Assembly (NCBI RefSeq): GCF_026914265.1
Contig: NC_069135.1
Location: forward strand, 16,298,406-16,362,405
Reading direction: 5' to 3'
DNA: 64,000 bases
Source of the DNA: Mya arenaria
Lineage: Eukaryota > Mollusca > Bivalvia > Myida > Myidae
Shown: piece after piece, positions 22,701 through 33,594 of the stretch
How positions within the stretch are numbered: position 1 is the first letter of the stretch
How the letters are laid out: each line of letters begins with the position of its first letter
Made by a program: the position numbers and the translations under genes
Notes under the pieces: generated by a model
Seen by the model: only the letters and a program-made list of their open reading frames with translations
Told to the model about the DNA's origin: nothing
Databases searched by the model: none

Positions 22701-25491
22701 TGGAGATTTCAAACCAATTCACTTCGGTCAGAGCCAAAACCCTGAGATTCCCATACAAAATTAGTCCAAATATAACATCCTGCTGATACATACATGTATG
22801 TTTAAGTATTATAGGTTTTCAGAAAGAAATAATGAATTTAAGACTTGGACTGCGCTACTATTAGCTCCCTATTTTACTTACTTGAATGTTACACTACATT
22901 CAGAGCATGTGTAGACAATGTCATCGTGAGTCTTCATATGCTGCAGAAGGTTAGACTTGAGGCTGTAGGCTGACCCACATTTTTCACAGATGTATGGCAT
23001 CTGCATAGTGTGGGTTCGCATATGTGTCTTCAGCGTATCTGAAAATTATTTCAATACAATTAGCATGGAAACAGGATTATCTGCCCTGAAGCATGTTTGC
23101 GACTGCTTTGTTTTTTAAAAAATCTTCAAAATCAGAAATCAAATATATGTTATTCTAAACACATTATTTAAAGATCTATTTAACAATGTCCTTATCATAC
23201 GGTAATAATTTTTATACTTTTATTTTTAAAACAATTTACTCTTTGAAAATCAAACTGGGATTTTACTGGAGGTGAAAAGTAAATCATCCTGGAGTATCCC
23301 AGTAAATGCCTCACCTTTCTCCATGAACGCCTCCGAGCAGAGATCACACTTGTGTGGCCGATGTTGTCGGAGATGCCAGCGCCATTCCTCCTCTCCCCGC
23401 TCTCCGTAGAAACCCAGGTTACAATCAGTACACATGTACAGTCGTTCCTGCACGTTGGTGGAGCATGTGTCCACCAGGAGCTGAACCGTGTTGGGGTCCG
23501 CACCACCGCTGACCTGGACATGCTGAAGGCCATTTGCTTCATGAGCTATCTAAAAAATCATTTGAGATTTAAATTCTTGAACATTTATAGAGATGCATTT
23601 ATATATTTATAAACGATTCTTGAGGATGAAGAAAAATTATCACATTTATCAGCTAAACTGAAAGGTCACACCAAATTTACATCTAGCTCATCAATATTTA
23701 TATAATTTATAAAATTCAAAAAAAAAATAATCAATTATTTTTTGACTCTGCAAAATAACAAATGCTGCTGGGGTTATTTTTTCATAAACCTGTCATAACA
23801 CTGCTGAAGGAGACAAGTATTCACTGTTTCTTATCCTTATCTAATTGATTAAAGCCTTTAATTTTAACTTAATGACTGTAAACCATACCGAATATACCGA
23901 AAACTAATTGTGAGATTATACAGCATAAATGTAAAACAAATGTATATCCACATTCAAATAACAATGACTGTGTAATTCATTCACTTACAATTTGACCATG
24001 ATATTTGGATCAAATTTAAATCGCAGGAAATCATAATATTTAACAGCAATGACTAATGTTGAAGTTTCTACAGATTACAAACAAGTGATTAATAAAACAA
24101 AAAATTGGTGTAAAGGTGCGAACCTGTGAATTTAATCACGAAACAGATACACCAGTCCAGTATAACATGAATTTGCAGTGTTACCAATTTTGTATTTGTG
24201 AATATCACAGGTTTGCAGTTTCATAATCTGCTGTTCAAATCTACTTGCGAAACTAAGTTCAGTATTGGAATTTGGAAATTTTACCATTTCAGATAAGTTC
24301 AAACATGTACCGGGGTATATTATCACTTCAAAAAATTAATCTTATTTTTTTAGAACAATCCGATGACCAGAACATCAATTTGGTGTGGCCTTATCTTTAA
24401 AGCTGCACTTACACAGATAGACAATTCTGTTAGTTTTTGTTAAATATTTTTTTATCAGAATCAGCGGATTTTGGCATCAATGGATTCAATTTAGTCATAT
24501 AAGGTTACCTACAATACAACAATCTCAATTGTTTGAAACACAGACGAAAATTTAAATTTTCTTAAAATGTAAGTAACACTATTAGTCATAAAAAAAATAA
24601 TTCTCCACCACAACAATGAACAATTGCTATCTAATTTTTAGATAGCCTTCTTATATCACATGTCTCCACAAAATTTGCTCATTCCAAGACAAAATATAAA
24701 TAAGTTGTCAAAACGGTGAATCTGTGAGAGTGCAGCTTTAAGGTTACGGTAATCATAAATATTTGAAAATAAAATTATAGTACCAGAACTTACTATTACA
24801 TACATTACAAAAATTCTGTTGGTTTTTTCCAGGCCTTTTGTAAACTGATAAATAATGCAGAAATGAATGCAGACAGTACTATTGTCTGCATAATTAAAGT
24901 AAACAAGAGGGCCATTAAAGCCATGTACCCACAAACTTGACCTTTTTCGAAAAACCACGAGTTTCAAGCCAACGAATATAAATGATTTCACATTATAGCT
25001 GGAGAAATGTATACTTCAGAAAGATTTTTTAAAGTAGAAGAGAAAGCCCAGCCGTTTTTTGGTTATTCTTGTGAGTCCTTTTTTAGGTGGTGACCAAAAA
25101 AAGTGTCATGTGAATTTACAATCAATTGATATTTTTTAAAAGTAAAACGGGAAGTCATTTTGTTGTTGTTGGGATATTGCAAAGTGTTGCTGTATTTTTG
25201 TAGATGGTCACCCTAGGTTGCTTCCTGAGAAGTTTCAATGAAATTGGCCTTATGATTTCAGAAAAGATGTCTTTTAAGCAATTGTTGATGGGTGGATGCC
25301 AGACAAAGAACCGATCCTCATAGCTCACCTTGAGCTTGTCGTGCTCAGGTGAGCTAAAAATGCTAATGTAAAATACCAGTAAGTCAGTATACCTGCATAT
25401 CATTTGTGAGTACACTGACAGCAGCCTGAACTAGAGCTTCTACATCCGGCTGCGTATGCACAACAATCTCATTTTGGGCTTCCCCACTCAT
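19774..25491 (-). CDS. C2H2 zinc-finger protein with 18 fingers (897 aa)
   Basis: Five exons in phase: 25393-25491 (ATG 25491), 23315-23549, 22882-23038, 22128-22348 and 19774-21755. The N-terminus (MSGEAQNEIVVHTQPDVEAL) has no known domain. About 18 C2H2 fingers follow, from YMCTDCNLGF (an atypical long first finger) through YKCKICSKAFNRNAHLVRH to YLCKLCSKRFTMMKFLSKH. TGEKP-type linkers are mostly degenerate, for example HTGDKPYKC. The last third is low-complexity, rich in Gln, Ser and Val, with an acidic part, and ends in ENIEHIENIINA. It is presumably a nuclear DNA-binding regulator. The array does not let me name an orthologue. Intron 1 holds a MITE (24397-24741) and a bivalve repeat (24903-25362). 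Confidence 0.9.
24340..24389 (-). repeat. Dispersed short repeat, 'AGGCCACACCAAATT' family
   Basis: Minus strand reads AAGGCCACACCAAATTGATG followed by a TCATCGGATTG segment also present in the copy at 5873-5985. It abuts a TTAA MITE. Confidence 0.5.
24397..24741. mobile_element. TTAA MITE family A, copy 1
   Basis: Ends are TTAA + AGCTGCACTTACACAGAT and, inverted, TTAA + AGCTGCACTCTCACAGAT. No coding capacity. A second copy at 57915-58117 shares these ends and the internal 'CATTCCAAGACAAAA' / 'GTTGTCAAAACG' segments. TTAA at both sides suggests piggyBac-type mobilisation. It lies in intron 1 of the zinc-finger gene. Confidence 0.75.
24903..25362. repeat. Short copy of the GCTCACCTGA-bounded bivalve repeat
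   Basis: Starts CAAGAGGGCCATTAAAGCC and ends GCTCACCTTGAGCTTGTCGTGCTCAGGTGAGCTAAAAATG, closely matching the termini of the 2462-4370 repeat but without its tandem core. It lies in intron 1 of the zinc-finger gene. Confidence 0.75.
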
Positions 25492-27190
25492 TCTGATCTA
25501 GGAAAAAATAAAAAAGACTGTTTAAACCAGAATCAGGGCACAGAATAAAACCTTTTTGTTTCCACTGCCAAAACAGCAGATTGAAGGTCAGGATATTTAA
25601 AAGAAATTAAGTTTATAAGTCTTGTCTTTATACCATATGATAGTATTGTAAAACCAGTGCCAGTTGGTATACATTGAATTTAATTAGATTGCTGTGTAAA
25701 ACCACAGCAAGAAACTAACAAAAAGATGTACACAATATGAGAAACAAACGGTCATGAATGTTCAAACGGTTATATTTTGTCAAGAATGTTCAAAGGTTCA
25801 CATACGTTTTCAAATAGCAATAACAAATATGAACCAGATGGAAACTAGAAACAAACCTTTTTCTTCATTGCTTAAAAATGGCCATTTACTTTGATATGAA
25901 AAAAATATAATAAATTACATGCCCAATGTGAGTTCACATTGACGGTTTCGATTTGACAGTTTACATCCAGTATTCTAATTAAAATGTTTATCCCAATCTT
26001 TTCGATTTGGAACATGAAAAAGGATTAATATTTGAATTTTGAGAATCTTTCTCGCCCTGTCAGACGACTATGATGGAAATTATTCTCGCCCTACCTCCAT
26101 ATTAAATGTCAAATGTGAGCAGGCCAGTGTATTTGTTGACTCCACCATTAGGTTGAAAATAATAGTTCTTAATTTTTTTTTTTTAATAAATCACTATTGA
26201 TAATTGTGTTAATAAAATTATAATCATACATTCAATAGTCAAATTAATAACTTCATTCATACATATGAATGGCAATACCGATTAAATACTGAAAAGGTAG
26301 AACAGCGTTACGAGACAATGTTTTCTGACAAAATAACAAAGTACGACGTTGATTGAGAACGAATCTTGGGCGTAAAACTCGGGTAAGCATATTTAAACAA
26401 AACTGTCATTACACGTCCATGAAATATGAAAAATCATACATGTGTGAACATTGTTACACCTAAACTTACATGTGGTAGTTTCAATTTAGGCTCAAACCGA
26501 ACATTTACTCCAAACTTTGACAAGTTATTCGGTAAATTTGTTTCACCCTCCAATGGCGTCCATTGCGTTTCTGGTACCCATCATGCCCAGCGGAATAAGA
26601 CCTCGTGACCACAAAAGCGGGAATTCAAATTCCGTTTACAGGTTCCTTGAAGGTTCCCCGCATCCACAGATCAACTTTTTTCACCAAGTTACCCGTGCAT
26701 TGTAAATATCCTAACATTGGATAATCATGGGTAATATCTAAGACCAATAACATATATATATATATTTATAAGGAAAACACTTATTTCATAGCATTTTCCG
26801 AAAACCTTAGATAAACAAAAGAAATGAAAATGTACGTAGTAGATCTACGGTACAAGGTCTGCCGTGTATTGAATTTGTATTTATGACTATCGGGGCCTGT
26901 TCCAGTATTTAACGTTATTGTAGGCGTGAAAAGTTTGTTTCCACTACCCAAACCGGCTCCAAATGACTCAGTTTTATTATTTAATAACATCGTTTAGACA
27001 CGGACCTATATGGTTTAGATCAGTAAAGTATTATGACATTTGTAAATAGCCTTCAATAATATTTCATTAGATCTACTGTATTTATAATGTATATCGCTGT
27101 TTGATTTATACGTTTACTATTCTACTTCTTTTTTTGATACCTCCTTGTATGTTCCTTAATTGAACTTACTTGTGCATGTATGTACTTTTA
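25492..27190. other. Upstream/intergenic region of the zinc-finger gene
   Basis: No exon supported. The first few hundred bases should hold the promoter and 5' leader of the gene starting at 25491. TA-rich stretches occur near 26750-26765. Confidence 0.4.
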
Positions 27191-27194
27191 GACC

Positions 27195-27500
27195 TTGCGA
27201 CAAAGGATAACCCGTGAAAGTCACGCGGCAAGCACTTTCCAACAGGGTCCTTTGTTTTTGCTGAAGGGACAGCACGCGGAAGTGACACTGGTGGGATACA
27301 GGGAAGTCCGGGTGCGATACCCTAGCCCCTTTTCAATGAAGAGACCGTTTCCACGCTGTATCCTTTAAATGCCTAGCGCCAGGAAAAGGAGCTACTTGTA
27401 CCAAATTTTAACGTCTTTCGGTATAACACGGCCAGGGATCGAACCCATCACCGCCCGCTCCGATGGCGAACGCCTTAACCACCAGGCCATGAAAACTGCT
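27195..27500 (-). mobile_element. tRNA-derived SINE
   Basis: On the minus strand the head reads TGGCCTGGTGGTTAAGGCG (box A) and GGGTTCGATCCCTGG (box B), followed by a body of about 230 bp that passes GTGTTATACCGAAAGACG and ends near GTTATCCTTTGTCGC. A tRNA-like head with a non-tRNA body is SINE structure. The family is not named. Confidence 0.65.
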
Positions 27501-27559
27501 CTATTTTCTTTAAATATGTGTGCCATGCATCGTTGTGGCCATACCGGGTCTGTCTTTAT

Positions 27560-27620
27560 GTCCGTCCGTCCGCCCGCCCGTCGGTCGGTCGGTCGGTCCG
27601 TCCGTCCGTCCGTCCGTCCG
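27560..27620. repeat. (GTCC)n / (GTCG)n microsatellite
   Basis: Runs of TCCG, CCCG and TCGG tetranucleotides next to the SINE head. Confidence 0.9.
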
Positions 27621-28248
27621 ATCATACACTCTCTTTTTCGTTATTACTTTTTTCTAAAAAAATAGGAAAATAGTTCTGCCTGAGACTATGGACATTGCAC
27701 TCAATTTTTGGAGATGACAGTGGAAAAAGAGTAGATCTAGTTTTTATGCATTACTGGAACACCTATAAACCATGCTAGTGGGAAGGAAGGGGAGTGTCAC
27801 CTTTGAGGTACCGGCCACTTACCAGAGAGACTGAGTGTAAACTTGTTGTATGCGGGAAGGAAAATCTTCCCAAATTTATTTTGGGTAATTTTAGCACGGA
27901 CTTAGGTCCGTTAGGTCCGTGGTTTTAGTCTATAAAAATTAAATATGCATATTTGTGTATTCGATGCATATTTTTCACACCACTCTGACCGAGATAATTT
28001 GATTTGGTCTAACATGTAGATACACACCTCGTTTTATGTCGTATATCAGTATATATATGAACATGTTTTATTTGCTTAGACTACTGATAAAATGAAGTCA
28101 TTGACAAATACTTCAAACTGTTTATTACAAAAGTATAACAATACGAGAAAAAATAGCAATATATCACCCTTTAACTACAGTTAAAAAGGTTCGACTGTAT
28201 TCATTTTGGCTAGGCGGTGTGCCACCCTGGGTGGAGTTTCTTCCTTTT

Positions 28249-31200
28249 TCAGCAGCATGCTTGGAAATCTGCAGTCATGAGAAAAACAATATTCAATATT
28301 CAAAAGCGTTAATGTTCCGCATACTCATCAACACATAAACATCTTCATAAAATACCGACCTTCGATAACACATGTATGGGGTTTGGAATTAATTGAACAA
28401 ACCGCAATATTAAGGGCGTGATTTAGTAAAAAAGTGTTCTTTTTTATTGTAAATGACATGACAGAATGGACATTTAGGTGGGTGGTGTTAGTAGTTTATA
28501 CTCCGGGTCCCGGCGTGAGCCCATTGAAGGGTCCCAGAGTGACAGTTCAACCACCGCACACCTAACCTGGGCGGTGAACCAGTACTAGGTGCCTTCACTT
28601 CTGCAAGTAACTGTCAACTTCTGTACATGCCAGGGGCAGTGGTACAGTGCGAATGGTCGTAGAAAGGATTTCATAACCAATCACAACAGAAGTGACCTGG
28701 TCGAACGCGGGTTGTTCGATTAACAGCCCAACGCTCTACCGACTGAGCTAACCGGGCGGACGGACTTTTAGGTTGACCCCAGAACCACTTATATGCAATA
28801 ATACTTAAGTTTAAGACAACTCGGCTACATGGCGAATTTACATTTAAATATTGGAATTTGATATTAACCGTTTCGGAGGGGTCTCTAGATGAGTGAAGGA
28901 GTAGACGGAGCAGAAGCCCCGGGCCCGGGTTTCGTCCACCAGGGAGGGCAATAGGGGACCCGCGTCCCCAGGAAGGGCTGCTTCTGTAACAGAGGCGGAA
29001 AATTGCATTATCTCAGCTCATTATATATATTCGCATTGACCACTTGATATATAATACTGCAGTATATCTTAGGGTAGTTTTTTCTAATCTCAGTCTATAA
29101 ATTTTGTCTTGAATATAATTTTATACACGGATCTTTGGTAAACCACAAAAGGATGACCAAAGATGCAGTTGGTGGATTTTTAATTCCACCAAATAAAATT
29201 TTGATACGTTAATGTATCACCTTGTTTTCTGTTTTTCCGTTTTCGTTCCACCGTTTCCTCTGCACTTTCCGGAAGTCTCCAACTTCTGTTTCGACACACG
29301 AGAGGCTTTGGCGCCTTCAGACTGGCGAATAGTGGCACGTGCTCGCAGCTCTTGGAACGTGGCGTAGTCTCTGATGTCTCTTCTCGTATACCGCGAGAGA
29401 AAGCTGTCGTCGGATCAAGCGTCATTGTCTTAACTGATATTGCCTTTTTGTGGAACCTGCAATTACATCATGCCAATAAAAAATCGTGCATGCATAAAAC
29501 ACTAATCAATTACTACATGCGATTATATCGGCTGTAAATATACATGTACACTACCCTGAAAAGTCATTTTTTGACATCCCATCCTTTCTTGATCTTTACG
29601 TAGAATTTGACCCATTAAACACATTTTTTAGCTCGCCCGATTCCATGAGCGTGGAACATTTTATAACCTCTTAGTAGACACATGGTTTTTCATTGATTCT
29701 AGAAGTTGCCGCTTCATAATGTGGCGTGTAACGTCTTCAAAACCATCATGGCAACTACGTCACAAGTTCCCTAGTCCCATACACATGGCCAATTAACCTT
29801 ATTCTGCAGATCATATATCTGTCTCTAGAATTATGGGGCAGGACAGACACTTGGATGTAGACTACTTTTACGCCTTAGTGTATCTCTTCCTCCACTTTCT
29901 TCCCACCATACCATTAGGCCTTACACTGAATATCTGCAGGTTGACTACCTGATGACTCGCAGTAAGATTCGCCCCCGTTTCCCCCTCATTATTCCTTTTG
30001 ACCCCGCCCTGTGTTATGTTAACTCTGTCTCTATGGCTATCTGGTGACGGAGAACGGACTCCTGGAAGCATAACCACATACTTTACCGTCGTTCCCTCGC
30101 CCACTACCAACCTCCACTCCTCCATTATATCCTTATATACATGTTATACAAAGTATGTCTATGTCTGTAGGGTTGCTATCTGTCATGGTAGCAGGAATGC
30201 AGCAACATCGACGCACCCACATCCCCGCCTGACCTCTAACCCTCACCAATACCCCTTTTTTCCAAATGTATATCGCTGTCTGTATGATGGTTTCTATCCT
30301 AGTAACATAAGTGCCGAAAACAGCCCCCCGTTCGTAGTGCCTACACCCAGTCCGTCGTACCACCGCCCAACGGCCGTCGTAAACATACACTACTCACGCC
30401 CACATTCGTCTTACCTACTCCCCACGCCCGTCGTTCGCACAACCTACGCCCTTCGTACCTATGCCATTCGGACGTTCACCCCATTATATAATACCCACGT
30501 CCTTGCCCGTCGTACCCACGTCCCACGCCAGTCCTTCCCCCGCCCCCCCCCCCCCTTTCATACCTACTCCACCGCTCAACCTCTATTGTTCGCACATACA
30601 CTTACCTCTTGTTCTGCATCATGTATATCTCTGCCTGTATTATGGCTATCTGCTGACGGAGGGCGGACTCCTGGTAGCAGAAGCGCAGATACTCTGTCTT
30701 CAGCTCCGCGTACTTCCGGGTCGTCTCCCGGTTGAGGGTCGTCCGCGGGTTTAGTCGCTATTATCCAAAACGTGAAAGTATTATATAACAAGAATATTTT
30801 TTTTATCAAGTGAAGATACATACGTCTTCGGTTGGACCGCAAGTAATTAATAGTTGATAATTTGAACAAAGCTTACACATTGAAAGGTGAATTTAATTTA
30901 AATACATTTTCAAGTATTCATTAATTTTTTCAAGCTATTGTTAATCAAATTTCAAATATGTTCCAGAGTTAAAATGGATTCCAATACCTTGTTAACTATC
31001 TCGTGATTGAGAGTATCCAGCTGACTGCCACAGTTAAGCCGCTTCCGCAACACACTGTCATATTGCGCCTTCTTGGCATCGTAAGCTTCCGTTGGTAACA
31101 GGCGGCTCGCGGTGTCACTCGTTGAGTTGATCGTGAAGCCACTGTCGCCATTGTCCATCTCTCTCGTCACGAGCAAGCTGCTGACTTGTTCCTTGCTATG

Positions 31201-32627
31201 GTCGTTGCGGTTGAACGATTGGTCAACTTTCTGTTGTAGGACGCTTGTAATTTTGATTTTATTGGAAGTGTTTTTTTTGGACGCAGCTGGTTCTGAATGC
31301 ACTTTCTTTACTAGAGGAGATAACTTCGGCTCAAACTGTTGTCGTCTTGATCGTGCATCAGCGCTCTTGCGACATTTATGGCGTTTGACATGTTTGTGTT
31401 TCTTCTTAGATCCCTTTGATTTCTTAGCGTGTTTATCATTTGCAGCATTTTCGTCACGCTTCGCTGCTTTAAGTCGTTTTTGGAGACCTTGGAAAATAGC
31501 TTCATTACTGCGAGCGTTTGGTATCTTTAAAGGCTTGTTGGCACACTCTTCCGCCTCTTCGATTGTCGCAGCCATATTCTCTTGCTTCTTCCGGTTGCGG
31601 ATGGCAAATCTCCAGAGCCTCTCAGACGCTGGAATATTGATATTCTTCACAAATACCACATCTAGATCCTTCACGTTACATTCACTCTGAGACTTGGGTG
31701 TATCGTCTACTGTTTGTTTGGCCTTATCGATTGATTGTTCCTTCCCCTCGTCTGTTGATTGTTCCTTCCCCTCGTCTGTTGATTGTTCCTTCCCCTCGTC
31801 TGTTGTATCTTTCAGACTGCATTGCTCAGATTCAGTGTATTTATGTTTGTTCTTTTTTGTTTTTCTAAAATGGGACGTAGCTCTCTTACTGATAAACGGT
31901 TTGAAATTAGTGATGCCTGACTCCGAGCGCTCTGGTTCTGTTGCTGGTATCTGAAGTGATCAGCAAGGCTTTTTAAAACTGATGCAGATTTTGTTTGTGT
32001 TGAGTGTCCAAAAATGTTCCAACTATTGTTTTGAGTTTAAAAGTCAATGTCGTGATTTTGGAATCTGGAGGTACGTATGTTTCAAAAGAATACATGCATT
32101 TACATACAGCACAATTGTTTGAGATTTCGACCACATATAGAATGTACTCGTGTGCTTTATCATTTACCAACCCTTACTCTTAACTGTGTCAATACAAAAA
32201 CCTTCTGATATTCCAAAAACATTGAGAACATTATGAAAAAGGCCAACAAAAATAAGCTGCATCATAACAGTCTAATACATATATAACCGACCAGTGAAAT
32301 AAAACTACATATTTTACCAAAGTATATGATTATTCAAAATCGGTTGCGTTTCCTTTATATTTGAGTTTATAATGAATAATAGAATACCGTTTTTACAGGT
32401 CCGATCTGTTGTTGCGCCCTGTGTACTTGCGGGAGAGCGTACCCGCGGCAGAGGGCGGACAAGGCGACGTTGTGGCGACGGCGTCGCGTCTCGTCCCGCG
32501 TTGAGTACAGTAGTAGATTATCGATCAGATCCCAGAACGTGTCCGGCTCTATCAGGCTGCCTGCGCCGCCACCTCCGTTCTTCAACCCGCCACTTCGGTT
32601 CGCCGGCCCTTCTCCGTCAGATGACAT
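28249..32627 (-). CDS. Uncharacterised Lys-rich coiled-coil protein (about 535 aa)
   Basis: Exons: 32397-32627 (ATG 32627), 30988-31950, 30606-30757, then a fourth starting at 29456. The fourth either runs to TAA at 29180 (540 aa) or is spliced at CAAG|GTGATA (exon 29221-29456) to a terminal exon from 28268 with TGA at 28249 (533 aa). That last exon has a good acceptor and a minus-strand AATAAA near 28110, so I favour it. Seen: a Gly-rich start; the segment EPDTFWDLIDNLLLYSTRDE; three exact 8-residue DEGKEQST-type repeats; a basic Lys/His-rich block (KKSKGSKKKHKHVKRHK), likely a nuclear signal; and a helical Gln/Glu-rich exon (QESALRQQIAIIQAEIYMM), probably coiled coil. I recognise no family and assign no function. 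The third intron contains two degenerate copies of exon 3. Confidence 0.75.
28480..28760 (-). mobile_element. tRNA-Asn-like SINE with a conserved-type body
   Basis: The minus-strand head reads GGTTAGCTCAGTCGGTAGAGCG (box A), CTGTTAATC (Asn-like anticodon loop) and CGCGTTCGACC (box B). The body contains CACTGCCCCTGGCATGTACAG and AGGCACCTAGTACTGGTTCACC. The body may belong to one of the conserved SINE core domains (Nin-DC is my guess from memory, not checked). It lies in the last intron of the Lys-rich gene. Confidence 0.75.
30018..30085 (-). pseudogene. Degenerate copy of exon 3 inside intron 3
   Basis: The minus strand reads WLCFQESVLRHQIAIETEL, against RFCYQESALRQQIAIIQAE in the functional exon at 30606-30757. 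The DNA match is strong over TATGGCTATCTG(C/G)TGACGGAG and GGACTCCTGG. Stops lie on both sides and there is no matching acceptor, so it is not coding. Confidence 0.7.
30263..30300 (-). pseudogene. Second, shorter degenerate copy of exon 3
   Basis: The minus strand reads IETIIQTAIYIWK, against IAIIQAEIYMMQNK at the end of exon 3. Only the 3' part of the exon is recognisable. Confidence 0.5.
30301..30600. repeat. C-rich degenerate low-complexity tract in intron 3
   Basis: Loose repeats of CCCACGCCCGTCGTNC/CGTACC on the plus strand and a C run near 30541-30556. Long open frames here follow from base composition. Confidence 0.6.
31732..31804. repeat. 24-bp in-frame coding repeat, three exact copies
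   Basis: GATTGTTCCTTCCCCTCGTCTGTT three times. On the minus strand it encodes tandem EGKEQSTD octapeptides in exon 2 of the Lys-rich gene. Confidence 0.95.
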
Positions 32628-33594
32628 GAGCAATATTTTTCAAGACGCTGATCGGTGTTTATGTATGTGTTAATTTTATTTGTTGTTGCGTCTCATGTTT
32701 GTTATGTGCGTACTTTATAGTTTCTAAGCGTCGTCAACGTCCTTTCGTCACTAACGCCTTTTGACAGTTATTGACGTCACCATTCGTTAAATTACGTGCA
32801 ATAGGACAGTAACGGATTAACGTTTGTTTGAATTATTGGCAACGTAATGAAGGGAATTGAAAACGCTGAATAATAATGGTACTGTGTAACAATGTAAAAA
32901 AAAACAAGTACTGTTACATTTTTCACAAGTTTTCGTTTAACAATGTGGTTAGTCAACGTTATGTCGGGCTTAAATGCAGGTCCTCTGTATGTGGGTCGAG
33001 GGTTCGAGCGTGTGCACTTTCAACCATTTCATGATGTGTTAGAAAGTCATAAGACGACAGTTGCTCTACTTTTTATTTAATAGGGCTGACTGAATAATTT
33101 AAAATATTCACTAAAGATTCATTAGTTCCATAATCATCAAGATACGAATACTTAAAAAGTATGTGTGTACCTGGTCGCAAAATGTAAACAGTATATCAGA
33201 TGGGGATGTACCTAAAAAGTGTTTTATAATCGGGTGTGATCAAAATCGTTTAAGTTCATATAATGTGTAATGTAAACGAATATAAAGTATCAACGAATGA
33301 TCGGTTATCAGGGAAAGGTCGTACGGAATGCCAAAATAGCCATACCCCACCGGTATTTTGGTCGCATTTTGTTATTGTTATTGTGTATCCAAAACGTGAC
33401 CCATTTTATACACCAAGGTCGAGTACGTCACCCGTATAAAGTACATAAATACATCAGATATACTTTAGTCTGAGCTAGCGCTTATTTAGGAGTACACGTA
33501 ATTTGGAAATTTAGGTGGTTAACTAAAAGGAAGAAATTCCTCATTTTCGGAAAACTTTTTTATCAAATGAGAGGCAAACCAGTAAGGCTTCAGG
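32628..33594. promoter_or_regulatory. Shared intergenic region between two divergent genes
   Basis: 967 bp separate the start codon of the minus-strand Lys-rich gene (32627) from that of the plus-strand PPxY membrane gene (33595). Both promoters must lie here, unless an upstream non-coding exon exists elsewhere. No clear TATA or other site was identified. Confidence 0.45.

Noticed and set aside
27390-28760. Possible functional tRNA genes
   Set aside because: Both tRNA-like heads continue into SINE bodies and lack a complete paired acceptor stem.
29998-30735. 245-aa Pro/Thr-rich open frame on the plus strand
   Set aside because: It is antisense to exon 3 and runs through a C-rich degenerate tract in an intron; composition explains it.
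31112-31690. 192-aa plus-strand open frame
   Set aside because: Shadow of exon 2 of the minus-strand Lys-rich gene.
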